64,000 nucleotides of DNA from Boseongicola sp. H5 (GCA_020622165.1 JACNMN010000003.1:186001-250000), one strand, 5' to 3'; numbered from the stretch's first letter, positions 46,895-57,705 are shown. Notes: generated by a model not told the origin, from the letters alone. Translations and numbers: made by a program.

Positions 46895-48187
46895 TCAGCG
46901 GTTTTCGATATCCACGTAATCGCGGTAGGTCTCGCCGGTATACAACTGGCGCGGACGGCCGATCTTGCCCGACGGATCGGCGATCATTTCCTTCCACTGG
47001 GCGATCCAGCCAACCGTGCGGCTAAGCGCGAAGATCGGGGTGAACATCGAGGTCGGGAAGCCCATCGCGTCCAGAATGATCCCGGAGTAGAAATCCACGT
47101 TCGGATAGAGCTTCTTGTCGTGGAAATAGGAATCCTCGATCGCGATTTTCTCAAGCTCCTTGGCGACTTGCAGGGTGGGGTTGTTCTCCACGCCAAGCAG
47201 GTCCAGCACCTCGTCGGCGCTTTGCTTCATCACCTTGGCGCGCGGGTCGAAATTCTTGTAGACCCGGTGGCCGAACCCCATCAGGCGGAACGGATCGTCA
47301 CGGTCCTTCGCACGGGCGATGTATTCGGGAATGCGGTCCACAGTGCCGATCTCGCGCAGCATTTCCAGGCAGGCTTGGTTCGCGCCGCCATGGGCCGGGC
47401 CCCAGAGACAGGCGATGCCGGCGGCGATACAGGCAAACGGGTTGGCACCCGAGGAGCCCGCAAGGCGAACCGTCGATGTGGAGGCGTTCTGCTCGTGATC
47501 CGCATGGAGCGTAAATATCCGGTCCATCGCGCGGCTCAGGATCGGGTCGGGCTGATACTCCTCCGCCGGAACGGCGAAACACATACGCAGGAAGTTGGTG
47601 GCGTAATCGCAATCGTTCCGCGGATACACGAAGGGCTGCCCGATCGTGTATTTATAGGCCATCGCCGCAATCGTCGGCATCTTTGCGATCAGCCGGATCG
47701 AGGCGACCTCGCGCTGCCACGGATCGGAGATGTCGGTCGAATCGTGGTAAAAGGCCGACATCGCGCCCACCACACCGGTCATGACCGCCATCGGATGCGC
47801 GTCGCGCCGGAAACCGCGGAAGAAATTGGCCATCTGCTCGTGGATCATCGTGTGGTTCGTCACACGGCTTTCGAAATCCTCAAGCTCCGCTGCGGTGGGC
47901 AGTTCGCCGTAGAGCAGCAGGTAGCAGACCTCCAGGTAATGGGATTTCCCGGCAAGCTGGTCGATCGGATATCCCCGATGCAGCAATTCGCCCTTGTCGC
48001 CATCGATATAGGTGATCTTGCTTTCGCAGGCCGAGGTGGAGGTGAAACCCGGATCATGCGTGAACACGTCGCCTTGCGCGTAAAGCTTGGTGATGTCGAT
48101 CACATCCGGCCCCGCGGTGGGCGAATGTATGGGCAACTCCAGTGTCTTGCCGTCAAAGCTCAGCGTCGCGAATTTGCCATCAGCCAT
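46895..48187 (-). CDS. gltA: Citrate synthase
   Basis: A 430-residue type II citrate synthase, the first step of the citric acid cycle. The signature [14 protein letters not shown] and the N-terminal zinc-domain-like residues are present, as is [14 protein letters not shown]. The start at 48187 ([11 protein letters not shown]) has GAGGGA five bases upstream. It lies downstream of gltX on the same strand, 100 bases apart, and ends with its own terminator. Confidence 0.97.
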   Translation of the reverse strand: MADGKFATLSFDGKTLELPIHSPTAGPDVIDITKLYAQGDVFTHDPGFTSTSACESKITYIDGDKGELLHRGYPIDQLAGKSHYLEVCYLLLYGELPTAAELEDFESRVTNHTMIHEQMANFFRGFRRDAHPMAVMTGVVGAMSAFYHDSTDISDPWQREVASIRLIAKMPTIAAMAYKYTIGQPFVYPRNDCDYATNFLRMCFAVPAEEYQPDPILSRAMDRIFTLHADHEQNASTSTVRLAGSSGANPFACIAAGIACLWGPAHGGANQACLEMLREIGTVDRIPEYIARAKDRDDPFRLMGFGHRVYKNFDPRAKVMKQSADEVLDLLGVENNPTLQVAKELEKIAIEDSYFHDKKLYPNVDFYSGIILDAMGFPTSMFTPIFALSRTVGWIAQWKEMIADPSGKIGRPRQLYTGETYRDYVDIENR

Positions 48188-48287
48188 GTCAGTCCCTCTT
48201 CGATTGGCCGCATCTGACAAGGTGTCAGACGGGTCGTTTTCAGGGCCTTGTTCCGGCCCGCATTTCTGAGCCGGGGCCCGAGCACCG

Positions 48288-49712
48288 TCAGCGGGCGGGG
48301 GCGGCGGCCTCCGTCAAGCGGGCGATGGTTTCATCGCGGCCAATGACGAGCATCATATCGTAGACACTGGGCGTCGCAGTCCGACCGGCAAGAGCTGCGC
48401 GAAGAGGTTGCGCAAGCTGACCGAATTTGAGCCCGTGAGCTTCGGCCGCCGATGTCAGGGTCGCCTCAAGCGTGTCACGGGACCAGCTACCATTCTGCAA
48501 CTGCGTAGTCAATTCCGACAGTATACCACGGGATACATCGGTCAGCGCCGCCTGGCTCTTCCCGTCCCGCTCGATCGGTCGATCCGTCATGATAAACTGG
48601 GCTTTTTCAAGCAGATCGGGCAAGGTTCTGGCCCGATCCTTGAGGCAATACATCGCAGCCAGAAGCCCGTCATGCTGCGCCTGCGAAAGCGGCGGCTGAC
48701 CGGTCAGGGCGCGAAACCGCGCGATCTCCGCCAGCAGGTCGGCGTCGTCCATCCGCGCGATATGCCAGGACGATACGCTGTCCAGTTTCTTGAAATCGAG
48801 GCGCGCGGGCGATTTGCCGATACCGTCGAGATCGAACCACGCGCGGGCCTGTGCGTCGTCGAACAATTCGTCATCGCCATGGGACCATCCTAGGCGGGCA
48901 AGATAGTTGCGCATCGCCGCAGCCGGGTAGCCCATCGCGGCATATTCCTCCACCCCCGTCGCGCCGTGGCGTTTCGACAGTTTCTTGCCGTCGGGCCCGT
49001 GGATCAGCGGAATATGCGCCCAGACCGGCACCTCCCAGCCCATGGCCTGATAGACATGGATCTGCCGGGCGGCATTGTTCAGATGATCGTCGCCGCGGAT
49101 CACATGGGTCACCCCCATGTCGTGATCGTCGACCACCACGGCCAGCATGTAGGTGGGCGTCCCGTCCGAGCGGAGCAGGATCATGTCGTCCAGCGTGGCG
49201 TTGCGGATCGTCACGTCGCCCTGAACCCTGTCGGCGATCACCGTCTGGCCGTCGCGCGGGGCTTTCAGGCGGATCACATAGGGCGCATCGGGATGGCTGG
49301 CCTCGGCCGCATCGCGCCAGGGCGACAGGAACAGGGTCGAGCGGCCTTCGGCCTTGGCGGTTTCCCGGAACGCGGCGATCTCCTCCTGGGTGGAGAAACA
49401 CTTGTAGGCCGTGCCGCTGGCCAGCATCGCGCGGGCCACCTCCGCATGGCGATCACGCCGCGCGAACTGGCTCACCGCCTCGCCGTCGTAATCCAGCCCC
49501 AGCCACGCGAACCCTCGCAGGATCGCCGCGGTCGCCTCGGGGGTGGAGCGGGCCCGGTCCGTATCCTCGATCCGCAACAGGAACCGCCCGCCATGCCTGC
49601 GGGCGAACAGCCAGTTGAACAGCGCCGTCCGCGCGGTTCCGATATGCATGTAGCCCGTGGGCGAGGGGGCGATGCGGGTCACCACGGGGCGCGCGGCACG
49701 GGGGTCGGTCAT
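48288..49712 (-). CDS. gltX: Glutamyl-tRNA synthetase
   Basis: A 474-residue class I synthetase. The HIGH-type motif is HIGT (23-26, in [15 protein letters not shown]) and the KMSKS-type motif is KLSKRHG. The anticodon-binding domain follows from about 320. Alphaproteobacteria often have two GltX proteins, one charging tRNA-Gln for later amidation; which one this is cannot be told. It is divergent from comEC with 102 bases between the starts. Confidence 0.96.
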   Translation of the reverse strand: MTDPRAARPVVTRIAPSPTGYMHIGTARTALFNWLFARRHGGRFLLRIEDTDRARSTPEATAAILRGFAWLGLDYDGEAVSQFARRDRHAEVARAMLASGTAYKCFSTQEEIAAFRETAKAEGRSTLFLSPWRDAAEASHPDAPYVIRLKAPRDGQTVIADRVQGDVTIRNATLDDMILLRSDGTPTYMLAVVVDDHDMGVTHVIRGDDHLNNAARQIHVYQAMGWEVPVWAHIPLIHGPDGKKLSKRHGATGVEEYAAMGYPAAAMRNYLARLGWSHGDDELFDDAQARAWFDLDGIGKSPARLDFKKLDSVSSWHIARMDDADLLAEIARFRALTGQPPLSQAQHDGLLAAMYCLKDRARTLPDLLEKAQFIMTDRPIERDGKSQAALTDVSRGILSELTTQLQNGSWSRDTLEATLTSAAEAHGLKFGQLAQPLRAALAGRTATPSVYDMMLVIGRDETIARLTEAAAPAR

Positions 49713-49814
49713 CTTCGTCCTTTCGGCGCGGGGCGTCGGACGGCACGCGCGTTAACGTCTTGGAAACCATGAGGCGGATAGGTGTGGCTGAGTGTTTAGG
49801 CAACCGCGCGCGGG

Positions 49815-52004
49815 GTGACAAGGGTGCGCCTCTGGCATCTGATCAACCGGCTTCAGCAGGGCCAGCGTGGGGCCCTGATGCCGTGGTCGCCGGTGTTCGC
49901 GGGTTTGGGCGTGGCCTGGTATTTCGGCCTCCGTGCGGAACCGGGCTGGCCGGTCTACGGCGCCGCCTTGGCCGTGGCGGCAGTGTCGCTTCATCTGGCA
50001 TGGCGCTGGCGCGATCAGGCCGGGCCGATCTTCGCCGCGCTTTGTCTGGTCGCGCTCGGGCTGGGCCTTGCGGGGCTTCGCGCACATCTGGTCGCGGGGC
50101 CGGTTCTGGACTTCCGGTATTACGGCCCGATCGAGGGGCGGATCGTGGCCATCGACCGCTCCGCCTCGGATGCGCTGCGCCTGACGCTGGATCAGGTCGT
50201 GCTGGACCGGACCGATCCGGCGCGCGTGCCCAGACGGGTGCGGGTGTCACTGCATGGGGATCAGCAATGGCTGGTGCCCGAACCCGGCGCGCGGGTGATG
50301 ATGACCGGGCATCTGAGCCCGCCCGAGGGCCCGGCGGAACCCGGCGGCTTCGACTTCCAGCGCCACGCCTGGTTCCTGCAGATCGGCGCGGTGGGGTACA
50401 CGCGCAATCCCGCCCTGCTGCTGGAACCGCGGCCGGGGCAGGCGCGCCCGCTCACCCATTTGCGGCTGGATCTGTCGGCGACCATTCAGGCGCGGATCCC
50501 GGGCGATGCGGGCGCATTTGCGGCGGCGGTGCTGACGGGGGACCGTTCGGGCCTCTCCACCGGGCCGCTGGAGGATATGCGGCGGTCCAACATCGCCCAT
50601 CTTCTGGCAATCTCGGGCTTGCATATGGGGCTTCTGACGGGGTTCATCTACGCCGCGCTGCGCTTCGGGCTGGCCCTGATCCCGGCGCTGGCGCTGGTCT
50701 ACCCGATCCGCAAATGGGCCGCGCTGGCCGCGTTGTCGGCAGGGGCATTCTATCTGGCCCTGTCGGGCGGCAACGTGGCCACCGAACGGGCCTTCATTCA
50801 GGTGGCGGTGATGTTCGTCGCCGTCCTTCTCGACAGGCGCGCGATCACGCTCAGATCGGTGGCCATCGCGGCGCTGATCGTGCTGGCCCATCGCCCCGAA
50901 ACGCTGATGGGCCCCGGGTTTCAGATGTCCTTCGCCGCCACCACCGCTCTGGTCGCCGTCTTCAACGCCCTCCGGGATCGGGCATGGCTGAGCGGTCTGC
51001 CGGTCTGGGCCAAGGGCGCTGCGGCGCTGGTCATCTCCTCGGCGGTGGCCGGGGCCGCGACGGCGCCCTTTTCGGCGGCCCATTTCAACCAGATCGCGGT
51101 TTACGGGCTGGTCGCCAATCTGCTGACCGTGCCGGTGATGGGCAGCATCGTGATCCCGGCGGCGGTCTTCGCGGCCGTTCTGTGGCCTCTCGGGCTGGAA
51201 GGGCTGGCCTTCTGGGTGATGGAGCAGGGGCTGGTCTGGATTCTGGCGGTGGCGCATCACGTGGCGGATCTGCCGGGGGCGACGCGCGCCGTGATGGCGC
51301 CGCCCCCGGGCGTTCTGGGGCTCATCACGCTCGGGATGCTGCTGGTCATCCTCTGGCGGGGGCGGGCGCGGATGCTGGGCCTTGCGCCTGTCGCGGTTGC
51401 GCTGGCGATCTGGTCCGGGGCGGATCGGCCCGATCTCCTGCTCTCCTCCTCCGGTCGGCTGGCCGGCGTGCTCGCGCCCGAGGGTCGCGCCTTGACGAAG
51501 CCGCGCGGAGACGGGTTCGTGGCCGGTATCTGGCTGGAAAACGATGGCGACCCCGCCGATCAGGAGGCCGCGGCGTCCCGCCCGGGCTGGCAGGTCGCGG
51601 GGACGGGCCACAGCCTTGCGCTGCCCGATGGGCAAAGCCTCTGGCATGGCGGTGGGCGGCGGGCCGCGCGCGAGGTTGCGGAGGCCTGCGCCCGCCATGA
51701 CATCGTTCTGATGTCCGAACCGCTGGAGGATTTCTGGCCCGATCTCCTGCCGCTCGGGCGCGCCTCGGGCGATCTGCTCTCGGATGCAGACGGGCTGATC
51801 TGGCAGGGCAGGCCCGGGGGCGCGGGCGGAGCCGTCGTGTCGCTGGCCCGCGCCGCTCCGGCGGAGTTCCCCTGCCTTCTGATTTCAGGCGAAACACTGC
51901 GCGAAACCGGGGCCATCGCGATGGAGGCAAGGGACAGGGGTCTGCGGATCACCAGCGCCCGCGCCCGTCAGGGCGCGCGCCTCTGGACGGGGGCGGGCCA
52001 ATAG
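49815..52004 (+). CDS. comEC: ComEC/Rec2 family competence protein
   Basis: A 729-residue membrane protein of the ComEC/Rec2 family, which forms the channel for DNA uptake. The N-terminal domain (DUF4131-like, about 30-180) is followed by the Competence domain with NIAHLLAISGLHMGLLTGF near 260 and about ten membrane helices to about 550. A C-terminal domain (about 560-729) lacks an obvious metallo-beta-lactamase HxHxDH motif. The start is a GTG at 49815; another GTG three codons later is possible. It is convergent with lexA, with 46 bases between the stops. Confidence 0.9.
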   Translation: MTRVRLWHLINRLQQGQRGALMPWSPVFAGLGVAWYFGLRAEPGWPVYGAALAVAAVSLHLAWRWRDQAGPIFAALCLVALGLGLAGLRAHLVAGPVLDFRYYGPIEGRIVAIDRSASDALRLTLDQVVLDRTDPARVPRRVRVSLHGDQQWLVPEPGARVMMTGHLSPPEGPAEPGGFDFQRHAWFLQIGAVGYTRNPALLLEPRPGQARPLTHLRLDLSATIQARIPGDAGAFAAAVLTGDRSGLSTGPLEDMRRSNIAHLLAISGLHMGLLTGFIYAALRFGLALIPALALVYPIRKWAALAALSAGAFYLALSGGNVATERAFIQVAVMFVAVLLDRRAITLRSVAIAALIVLAHRPETLMGPGFQMSFAATTALVAVFNALRDRAWLSGLPVWAKGAAALVISSAVAGAATAPFSAAHFNQIAVYGLVANLLTVPVMGSIVIPAAVFAAVLWPLGLEGLAFWVMEQGLVWILAVAHHVADLPGATRAVMAPPPGVLGLITLGMLLVILWRGRARMLGLAPVAVALAIWSGADRPDLLLSSSGRLAGVLAPEGRALTKPRGDGFVAGIWLENDGDPADQEAAASRPGWQVAGTGHSLALPDGQSLWHGGGRRAAREVAEACARHDIVLMSEPLEDFWPDLLPLGRASGDLLSDADGLIWQGRPGGAGGAVVSLARAAPAEFPCLLISGETLRETGAIAMEARDRGLRITSARARQGARLWTGAGQ

Positions 52005-52050
52005 GCCTCGCCGCGCCCGTGGAGCGGGGGGATCGCCGGGTTCGCGCGGG

Positions 52051-52740
52051 TCAGTAGGTGCGGATCAGCCCCACCAGCTTGCCCTGCACCTTGACCTGAT
52101 CGTCGCGCAGCATCCGCGTCTCGTAGGCCGGGTTCGCGGCTTCCAGTGCGATCATGTTGCCCTTCTGGCGGAACCGTTTCAGCGTCGCCTCCTGATCCTC
52201 CACTAGGGCCACAACGATATCGCCGTTATCGGCGGTATCGCCTTCCTCGATCACGACGATATCGCCGTCATTGATCCCGGCTTCGATCATCGAGTCGCCC
52301 TTGACCTCCAGCGCGTAATGATGCTTGCCGGTGCCGATCATCTGCTGGGGCACGGCCACATGGGCCGCGACCTGGCTGATCGCCTCGATCGGGGTGCCGG
52401 CGGCGATCCGGCCCATCACCGGCAGTTTCATCGCGCCATCCGTGGCAACCGGCATCGCGCCCGCGGGCAGGTTCTGCCGGTCCCCTTCGATCACGCGCGG
52501 GGTGAACCCGGTCTTCGCCTCAAGCGCGTCGGGCAGCTTCACGATCTCGATCGCGCGGGCCCGGTGGGCGAGCCGCCGGATGAACCCGCGTTCCTCCAGC
52601 GCCGTGATCAGCCGGTGAATGCCGGATTTCGAGCGCAGATCCAGCGCCTCCTTCATCTCGTCGAAAGAGGGGGGGACGCCATCGCGCTGCATCCGCTTGT
52701 GGATAAACTCCAGTAGGTCGAGCTGTTTCTTCGTCAGCAT
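52051..52740 (-). CDS. lexA: SOS repressor LexA
   Basis: A 229-residue LexA. The DNA-binding winged helix is at 1-65. The self-cleavage bond is A114-G115 in GRIAAGTP, the catalytic serine is S150 in GDSM and the general base is K188 in ATLKRF. The start at 52740 ([12 protein letters not shown]) is standard. Two overlapping GTTC-N7-GTTC operators lie 33-58 bases upstream, as expected for autoregulation. Confidence 0.97.
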   Translation of the reverse strand: MLTKKQLDLLEFIHKRMQRDGVPPSFDEMKEALDLRSKSGIHRLITALEERGFIRRLAHRARAIEIVKLPDALEAKTGFTPRVIEGDRQNLPAGAMPVATDGAMKLPVMGRIAAGTPIEAISQVAAHVAVPQQMIGTGKHHYALEVKGDSMIEAGINDGDIVVIEEGDTADNGDIVVALVEDQEATLKRFRQKGNMIALEAANPAYETRMLRDDQVKVQGKLVGLIRTY

Positions 52741-52772
52741 AAGAGATCTCTCCGCCTGTCCGATAGGGCCTC

Positions 52773-52798
52773 GTTCAGGGTATGTTCTACCCCTGTTC
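52773..52798. promoter_or_regulatory. Tandem LexA operator (GTTC-N7-GTTC-N7-GTTC)
   Basis: GTTC occurs at 52773-52776, 52784-52787 and 52795-52798, each seven bases apart, giving two overlapping copies of the alphaproteobacterial SOS box in the lexA promoter. Direct repeats of this exact spacing are the known LexA site in alphaproteobacteria. Confidence 0.85.
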
Positions 52799-52826
52799 CC
52801 CCTCTGTGTCAACGAATCCGCGGCCT

Positions 52827-54183
52827 TCAAGCCGGCGAGAGCAAAAGCGGGGCCAGATCGCCCAACTGGCTGCCGGGGGCGGTCAGCCCGATGAGACCCC
52901 GGCAGAGCGCCTCGCTGCGGGCCCGGCCCAGAACCGGCGCCGCAAGCCCGGTGAACTTCGCGGCGATCTCGGCCTCGCTCAACGGGCGGCGCCTGTCGCC
53001 GCGGGCATGGGTGTCGCCCGAGGCCAGACTGCGCCCGTCGGTCGTGATGATACGGATATCGGCCATCCGGCAGGCCGGAAACGTGGCGTCGTGACGGGCC
53101 GCGCGGGCCACGTCGATCCGGCGGTGCATCGCGATCACGTCGGCATCGGCAAGCCCGCGCCCCGAAATCTGCTCCAGTCCGATCGTCCCGTGAACAAGAT
53201 AGGCGGCGAGGGCGAAGGGCAGGGAATACTGCGCCTGCGACGTGGTCCGCGGCAGGCCCGGAAAAAGGGCCACAGCCTCGGCAAAGCTGTTGACCTGCAC
53301 ATGGGCGATATCCCCGGGGCCAAGCTTGTGGGCCAGCATCACATCGCGGGCCGCGTCAATCGCGCCATGGGCCCATCGGCAGATCGGGTAGGGCTTTATG
53401 TACTGATCCTCCACCAGCCAGTTGCGCCCCAGATCGGCCCAGAATTCGGGCGCGTCCTCCACCGTCACCGCAGGCGCGCCGGTAAATCCCTTTTCCGCCA
53501 GAACCGCCGCGGAGAGGCCCGCCAACGTGCCCCAGCCGGACCCGTCATGCAGCATCGTGGGGTTGGCGATCTCGCGCATCATCTGGCTGCGGGGACCGTG
53601 ATATTCGGCAATGCCCAGCCCCCTCGCGCAGCATCGCCGCCCCATGGCCGCGCATCCGTGCCGCCATCGCCGCGACGCCAAGCGCGTTCCAGGCCCCCGA
53701 TGTGTGATAATCGCAGGCGGTCGCATGCAGCGCCTTGCCCGCGCGGCCCGCGACCTCGTAGCCCACCACAAGATGGGCCAGCGCCTCGGGGCCCGTCATC
53801 TCCGGCGCCCGCTGCATCAGCGCGCAAAAGGCCGCCACCGCCGCCACCCCGATATGGCCCTTGCAGGGATTGTAGCCGTCATGGGCATCCAGATTGTCGA
53901 TCTGCGTGGCCGCGGCATAGCCCGCACCGGCAAGGCTGACCGGTCGCCCGTCGAACATCATCCGCGCGGTCAGGGCCGGATCGGCGCTGCCATAAAGGGC
54001 GCAGGCCGTATCGCGCGCGATGATGCCCGCCTCCATCGGGCCCGCGGCGGCGGCCACGCCGACCGTATCAAGCAGCAGCCAGGCCGCGCTCCGCAGGGCG
54101 CTGGCGGGCATGCCGGCGGCGGGCCGGTCCAGCACGAAGGCGGCGATATGCGCGAAAGTCCGGCTCATGGCCCATAGCGGCAT
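52827..54183 (-). pseudogene. MmgE/PrpD family protein, single-base frameshift
   Basis: The reading frame of an MmgE/PrpD (2-methylcitrate dehydratase/cis-aconitate-like) protein, about 450 residues when joined. The N-terminal part reads in one frame from MPLWAMSRTFAHIAAF (54183, GGAG six bases upstream) to GHGAAMLREG. The C-terminal part continues in another frame from LGIAEYHGPRSQMMREI to the stop at 52827. The switch falls in a run of five C on the + strand (53619-53623); with four, the protein would read through. Either a recent inactivating insertion or a sequencing error in a homopolymer. Its substrate is unknown. It is divergent from a LysR gene, its likely regulator. Confidence 0.82.
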
Positions 54184-54273
54184 GCGCCTCTCCGCCAGTC
54201 TCGCAATGAAAACGGGGTCTCACGCATAAATATTCTGGCCCATGGGGTGAATTGCGGGTTTCATGTGCCGCAC

Positions 54274-55173
54274 ATGGCAAGAAGGCGCCCGGCCCCCGTG
54301 GAACACCGACCCTACCTGAATCACCTCCGCTCCTTCGAGGCGGCGGCGCGGCACCTGAACTTCACGCTCGCCGCGGAGGAGCTGAACTACACCCAGGCCG
54401 CGATTTCCAATCACGTCCGCTCGTTGGAGGAGTATCTCGGCAAACCCCTGTTCATCCGCCACGCCCGCAGCCTTGAACTGACCGGTCCGGGGCAGGCCTA
54501 TCTGCCCGGCATCCGCCGCGCGCTGCTCCAGATCGAGGACGCGACCGAGGCCATCATCGCCCGGACCCATGACCAGACGGTGGTGATCTCCTGCCCGATC
54601 AGCCTGGCCGAGAACTGGATGGCGGCCCGGGTCGCGGCGTTTCTGGCGGATCATCCCGATTTCACGATCACCCTGAACGGAACGGTCTGGGGCGACCGGA
54701 TCGGCGAGGTTGCCGATCTGACCGTCGCGATCAAACCCCGGGACGAGGTTCTGCCCGGCGACGCGCTGCTGGCGCCCGAGCGTCTGACCGTGGTCTGCGC
54801 CCCCGGATACACGGTCGCCGGAGAGGTGTTGTGCCGGCCCGGGCAACTCAAGGGGGCCGGGCTGATCCATATCCTGACCCGGCAGGATTGCTGGGGCGCA
54901 GTCGCCGCGGGGCTGGATCTCGACGATCTGGATCTGCACGGGGGCGTGCGGTCGAATTCCTCCAACGTCGCGCTGGAACTGGCGGCAAACGGGTTGGGCT
55001 GCGTGGCGGTTCTGCGGTCGCTCGCCGAACCCTATCTGGCGCGCGGCGTGTTGACCGAGCCCTTCGCTTGCGCCGTCGACAGCCCGTGGAACTACTACCT
55101 GACCCGCCCCGCCCGGACCCTGAAGCCGCCTGCCAGACGGTTCCGCGACTGGTTGCTCGACGGCAACGGCTGA
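54274..55173 (+). CDS. LysR family transcriptional regulator, GcvA-like
   Basis: A 299-residue LysR-type regulator with a GcvA-like N-terminus (HLRSFEAAARHLNFTLAAEELNYTQAAISNHVRSLEE) and effector domain from about 90. The ATG at 54274 (MARRRPAP) fits family length; a GTG 27 bases earlier would add nine residues, and neither has a clear ribosome site. It is divergent from the MmgE/PrpD gene (90 bases) and convergent with the GcvT-fused dehydrogenase gene, two bases apart. It probably regulates one or both. Confidence 0.87.
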   Translation: MARRRPAPVEHRPYLNHLRSFEAAARHLNFTLAAEELNYTQAAISNHVRSLEEYLGKPLFIRHARSLELTGPGQAYLPGIRRALLQIEDATEAIIARTHDQTVVISCPISLAENWMAARVAAFLADHPDFTITLNGTVWGDRIGEVADLTVAIKPRDEVLPGDALLAPERLTVVCAPGYTVAGEVLCRPGQLKGAGLIHILTRQDCWGAVAAGLDLDDLDLHGGVRSNSSNVALELAANGLGCVAVLRSLAEPYLARGVLTEPFACAVDSPWNYYLTRPARTLKPPARRFRDWLLDGNG

Positions 55174-55175
55174 TC

Positions 55176-57593
55176 TCATCCGCGCAGTCTCAGCCCCTCG
55201 GGGTCGAACGGCGGCGCGGGCAGCATCCGGGCCCGGTGCGGGCGCCCCAGCACGTGGATCTCCACCACATCGCCCGGCTGCGCCGTCCCGGCCCGCGCGA
55301 AGCCAAGGGCGAGGGATTTGCCCGTATGGGCCGAATACGCCCCAGAGGTGACCCGCCCCACACCGGTGCCGTCCGGCAGGAAAATCGGTTCTCCGCCGCT
55401 GGCATCGGCATTGTTCACCGCGTCGATCTCGAAGATCGACAGGGTCTCGCGCGGCGACGTCCCGGCCAGCGCAACATAGGCGCCCTTGTGCAGGAAGTCC
55501 TTGTCCAGCTTGATCAGCCGGTCCAGCTCCACTTCCTGCGGCCGGTATTCGGGGCTGTATTCGCGGCCCCATGAGCCGTATCCCTTCTCGATCCGCAACG
55601 CGCCGAGCGCGCGGCTGCCGACCGGGCCGCCGCGCATGTCGCGCGCGGCCCCGATCAGGGCACGGTACAGGGCGGTCTGCTGCTCCTCCGCGCAATGCAG
55701 CTCCCATCCCAGATCGCCGGTGAAGGACACGCGCAGCGCCACCACCGGCACACCGGCCACCACCATCTGCCGCGCCTGCATGAACCCGAAGCCCGCGTTG
55801 GACAGATCCTCGTTCGTCAGCCGTTGCAGAAGCTCGCGCGATTTCGGTCCGGCGACATTCATGCCGCAAAGCGCATCGGTCCGGTTCTCGAAGACGGTGC
55901 CCTGCGGCAGCGGCACCATGTCGAAAAACCGCCGGTGATAGCGTTCCGCCAGGCCCGAGCCGATCATCATGAAGCGGTCCGGGGCCAGTCTGCTGACGGT
56001 GAAATCGCCCGCCACGCCGCCCCGCACCCCGATCAGCGGCGCAAGGCAGGCCCGCCCCACAACGGACGGCACGCGATTGGCCAAAAGCGCATCCAGCCAG
56101 TCCTGCGCGCCGGGCCCCCTGATCTCGTAGGTGGCGAAGTTGGAGATGTCGAGCACGCCGACATGGGTTCGCAGCATCCGGACCTCGCGGCCGACCGGCT
56201 CGAACCAGTTTTGCCGCTCGAACCCGGTCGTTTCGGTCACACCGGGTTCATCGGCGAACCACAACGGATGTTCCCACCCGCAATTCAACCCGAACACTGC
56301 GCCCATGGATTTCTGCACCTCATAGGCGGGCCGCAGGCGGGCAGGGCGGCCGGCCGCGCGTTCCTCGTTGGGGAAATGTATCGCGAAGCGGTTGGCGTAC
56401 TGGTCCCGCACCCGCGCCTTGGTGAAGGCCTTGCCGGCCCATGGGCCGAACCGCGCCAGATCCCAGCCGAACATGTCCAGCCTCGGCTCCCCCTCGATCA
56501 TCCATTCCGCCGCCAGAAGCCCCAGCCCGCCGGATTGGGAGAAGCCCGGAATGATCCCGTTGCAGCAGAAGTAACCCCGCAGTTCCGGCACCGGGCCGAA
56601 GAGCGCCGCGCTGTCGGGCGACCAGATCATCGGCCCGTTGATCACCCGCTTGATCCCCGCCGTCGCCGCAACCGGCACCCGTGCCATCGCGCGCATCACG
56701 TTGTCCATGATCCGGTCCAGATCGTCGGCGAAGAGTTCATGGCCGAAGCCCTGCGGCGTGCCATCCTCGGCCCAGAACCGCATGTCGCGCTCATAGGCGC
56801 CGATCAGCAGGCCCTGACCTTCCTGGCGCATGTAGTATTCGCCGTCCCGGTCCGCGACCGAGGGCAGGCGACGGCCCTGCGCGGCCACTTCGGGGATGGT
56901 TTCGGTGACGAAATACTGGTGCTCGGTCGGGATCAGCGGCAACTCCAGCCCGGCCATCGCCGCCACTTCCCGGCCCCAGAGCCCGGCGGCATTCACCACC
57001 CAGTCCGTGCGGATAGACCCTTTTGGCGTCTCGACGATCCAGGACCCGTCGGGCTGCGGCACCGTGGCGGTGACGGGCGTGAAGCGGTGGATCTCCGCGC
57101 CCCGTGCGCGGGCGCCCGCGGCATAGGCCATGGTCACGCCGGACGGATCCACATTGCCGCCATCGGGTTCGTACATGATGCAGCGGATACCGTCGAAATC
57201 CACCAGCGGGTGCAGCCGCTCCGCCTCGTCCCGGCTCACCGCGTGGAAATTCATCCCGTAATAGCGCGCCTTGGCCTCCTGAAGCCGCAACTGGTGTTCC
57301 CGCGCCTCGGTCTGCGCCAGATAGAGCGAGCCCGGCTGAAACACGCCGCAACCCTGGCCGGTTTCCGCCTCCAGCTCCTTGTACAAGCCCATCGTGTAAT
57401 GCTGGATCCGGCTGATATTGGTGCTGTCGTGAAGCCCGTGAATGCCGGCCGCCGCATGCCATGTGGACCCCGATGTCAGCTCGTCCCGCTCCAGCAGGAT
57501 GACGTCGCGCCAGCCCAGTCTGGCCAGATGGTAAAGGATCGAACAGCCGACCAGCCCGCCGCCGATCACCACGGCCTGTGCATGTGTTTTCAT
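55176..57593 (-). CDS. GcvT-fused FAD-dependent dehydrogenase (dimethylglycine/sarcosine dehydrogenase-like)
   Basis: An 805-residue protein with an N-terminal FAD-binding DAO domain (about 5-370: VVIGGGLVGCSIL) and a C-terminal aminomethyltransferase (GcvT) fold (about 430-800). The sequence SGSTWHAAAG contains H46 at the position of the histidine that holds FAD covalently in dimethylglycine and sarcosine dehydrogenases. Such enzymes N-demethylate glycine derivatives and pass the methyl carbon to tetrahydrofolate. The exact substrate is not certain; roseobacters carry many paralogs. It ends two bases from the convergent LysR gene. Confidence 0.88.
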   Translation of the reverse strand: MKTHAQAVVIGGGLVGCSILYHLARLGWRDVILLERDELTSGSTWHAAAGIHGLHDSTNISRIQHYTMGLYKELEAETGQGCGVFQPGSLYLAQTEAREHQLRLQEAKARYYGMNFHAVSRDEAERLHPLVDFDGIRCIMYEPDGGNVDPSGVTMAYAAGARARGAEIHRFTPVTATVPQPDGSWIVETPKGSIRTDWVVNAAGLWGREVAAMAGLELPLIPTEHQYFVTETIPEVAAQGRRLPSVADRDGEYYMRQEGQGLLIGAYERDMRFWAEDGTPQGFGHELFADDLDRIMDNVMRAMARVPVAATAGIKRVINGPMIWSPDSAALFGPVPELRGYFCCNGIIPGFSQSGGLGLLAAEWMIEGEPRLDMFGWDLARFGPWAGKAFTKARVRDQYANRFAIHFPNEERAAGRPARLRPAYEVQKSMGAVFGLNCGWEHPLWFADEPGVTETTGFERQNWFEPVGREVRMLRTHVGVLDISNFATYEIRGPGAQDWLDALLANRVPSVVGRACLAPLIGVRGGVAGDFTVSRLAPDRFMMIGSGLAERYHRRFFDMVPLPQGTVFENRTDALCGMNVAGPKSRELLQRLTNEDLSNAGFGFMQARQMVVAGVPVVALRVSFTGDLGWELHCAEEQQTALYRALIGAARDMRGGPVGSRALGALRIEKGYGSWGREYSPEYRPQEVELDRLIKLDKDFLHKGAYVALAGTSPRETLSIFEIDAVNNADASGGEPIFLPDGTGVGRVTSGAYSAHTGKSLALGFARAGTAQPGDVVEIHVLGRPHRARMLPAPPFDPEGLRLRG

Positions 57594-57677
57594 CGCGCGC
57601 CCGTCCTCTTCGCCCCTGGCCTTCAGGCCCGGGCTAGAGGCTTGGCCGGATCACGGCAACGAAAAAACCTTATGGGA

Positions 57678-57701
57678 ATGACCCCGCTTTTTCGGGGTCA
57701 T
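57678..57701 (-). terminator. Hairpin after moeA, probable terminator
   Basis: Arms 57678-57686 and 57693-57701 (ATGACCCCG and its complement) are perfect over nine pairs with a six-base loop. It begins five bases past the moeA stop on the minus strand. The T run is displaced (TTCCCATAAGGTTTTTT), so termination may be weaker than usual. Confidence 0.6.
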
Positions 57702-57705
57702 CGGC

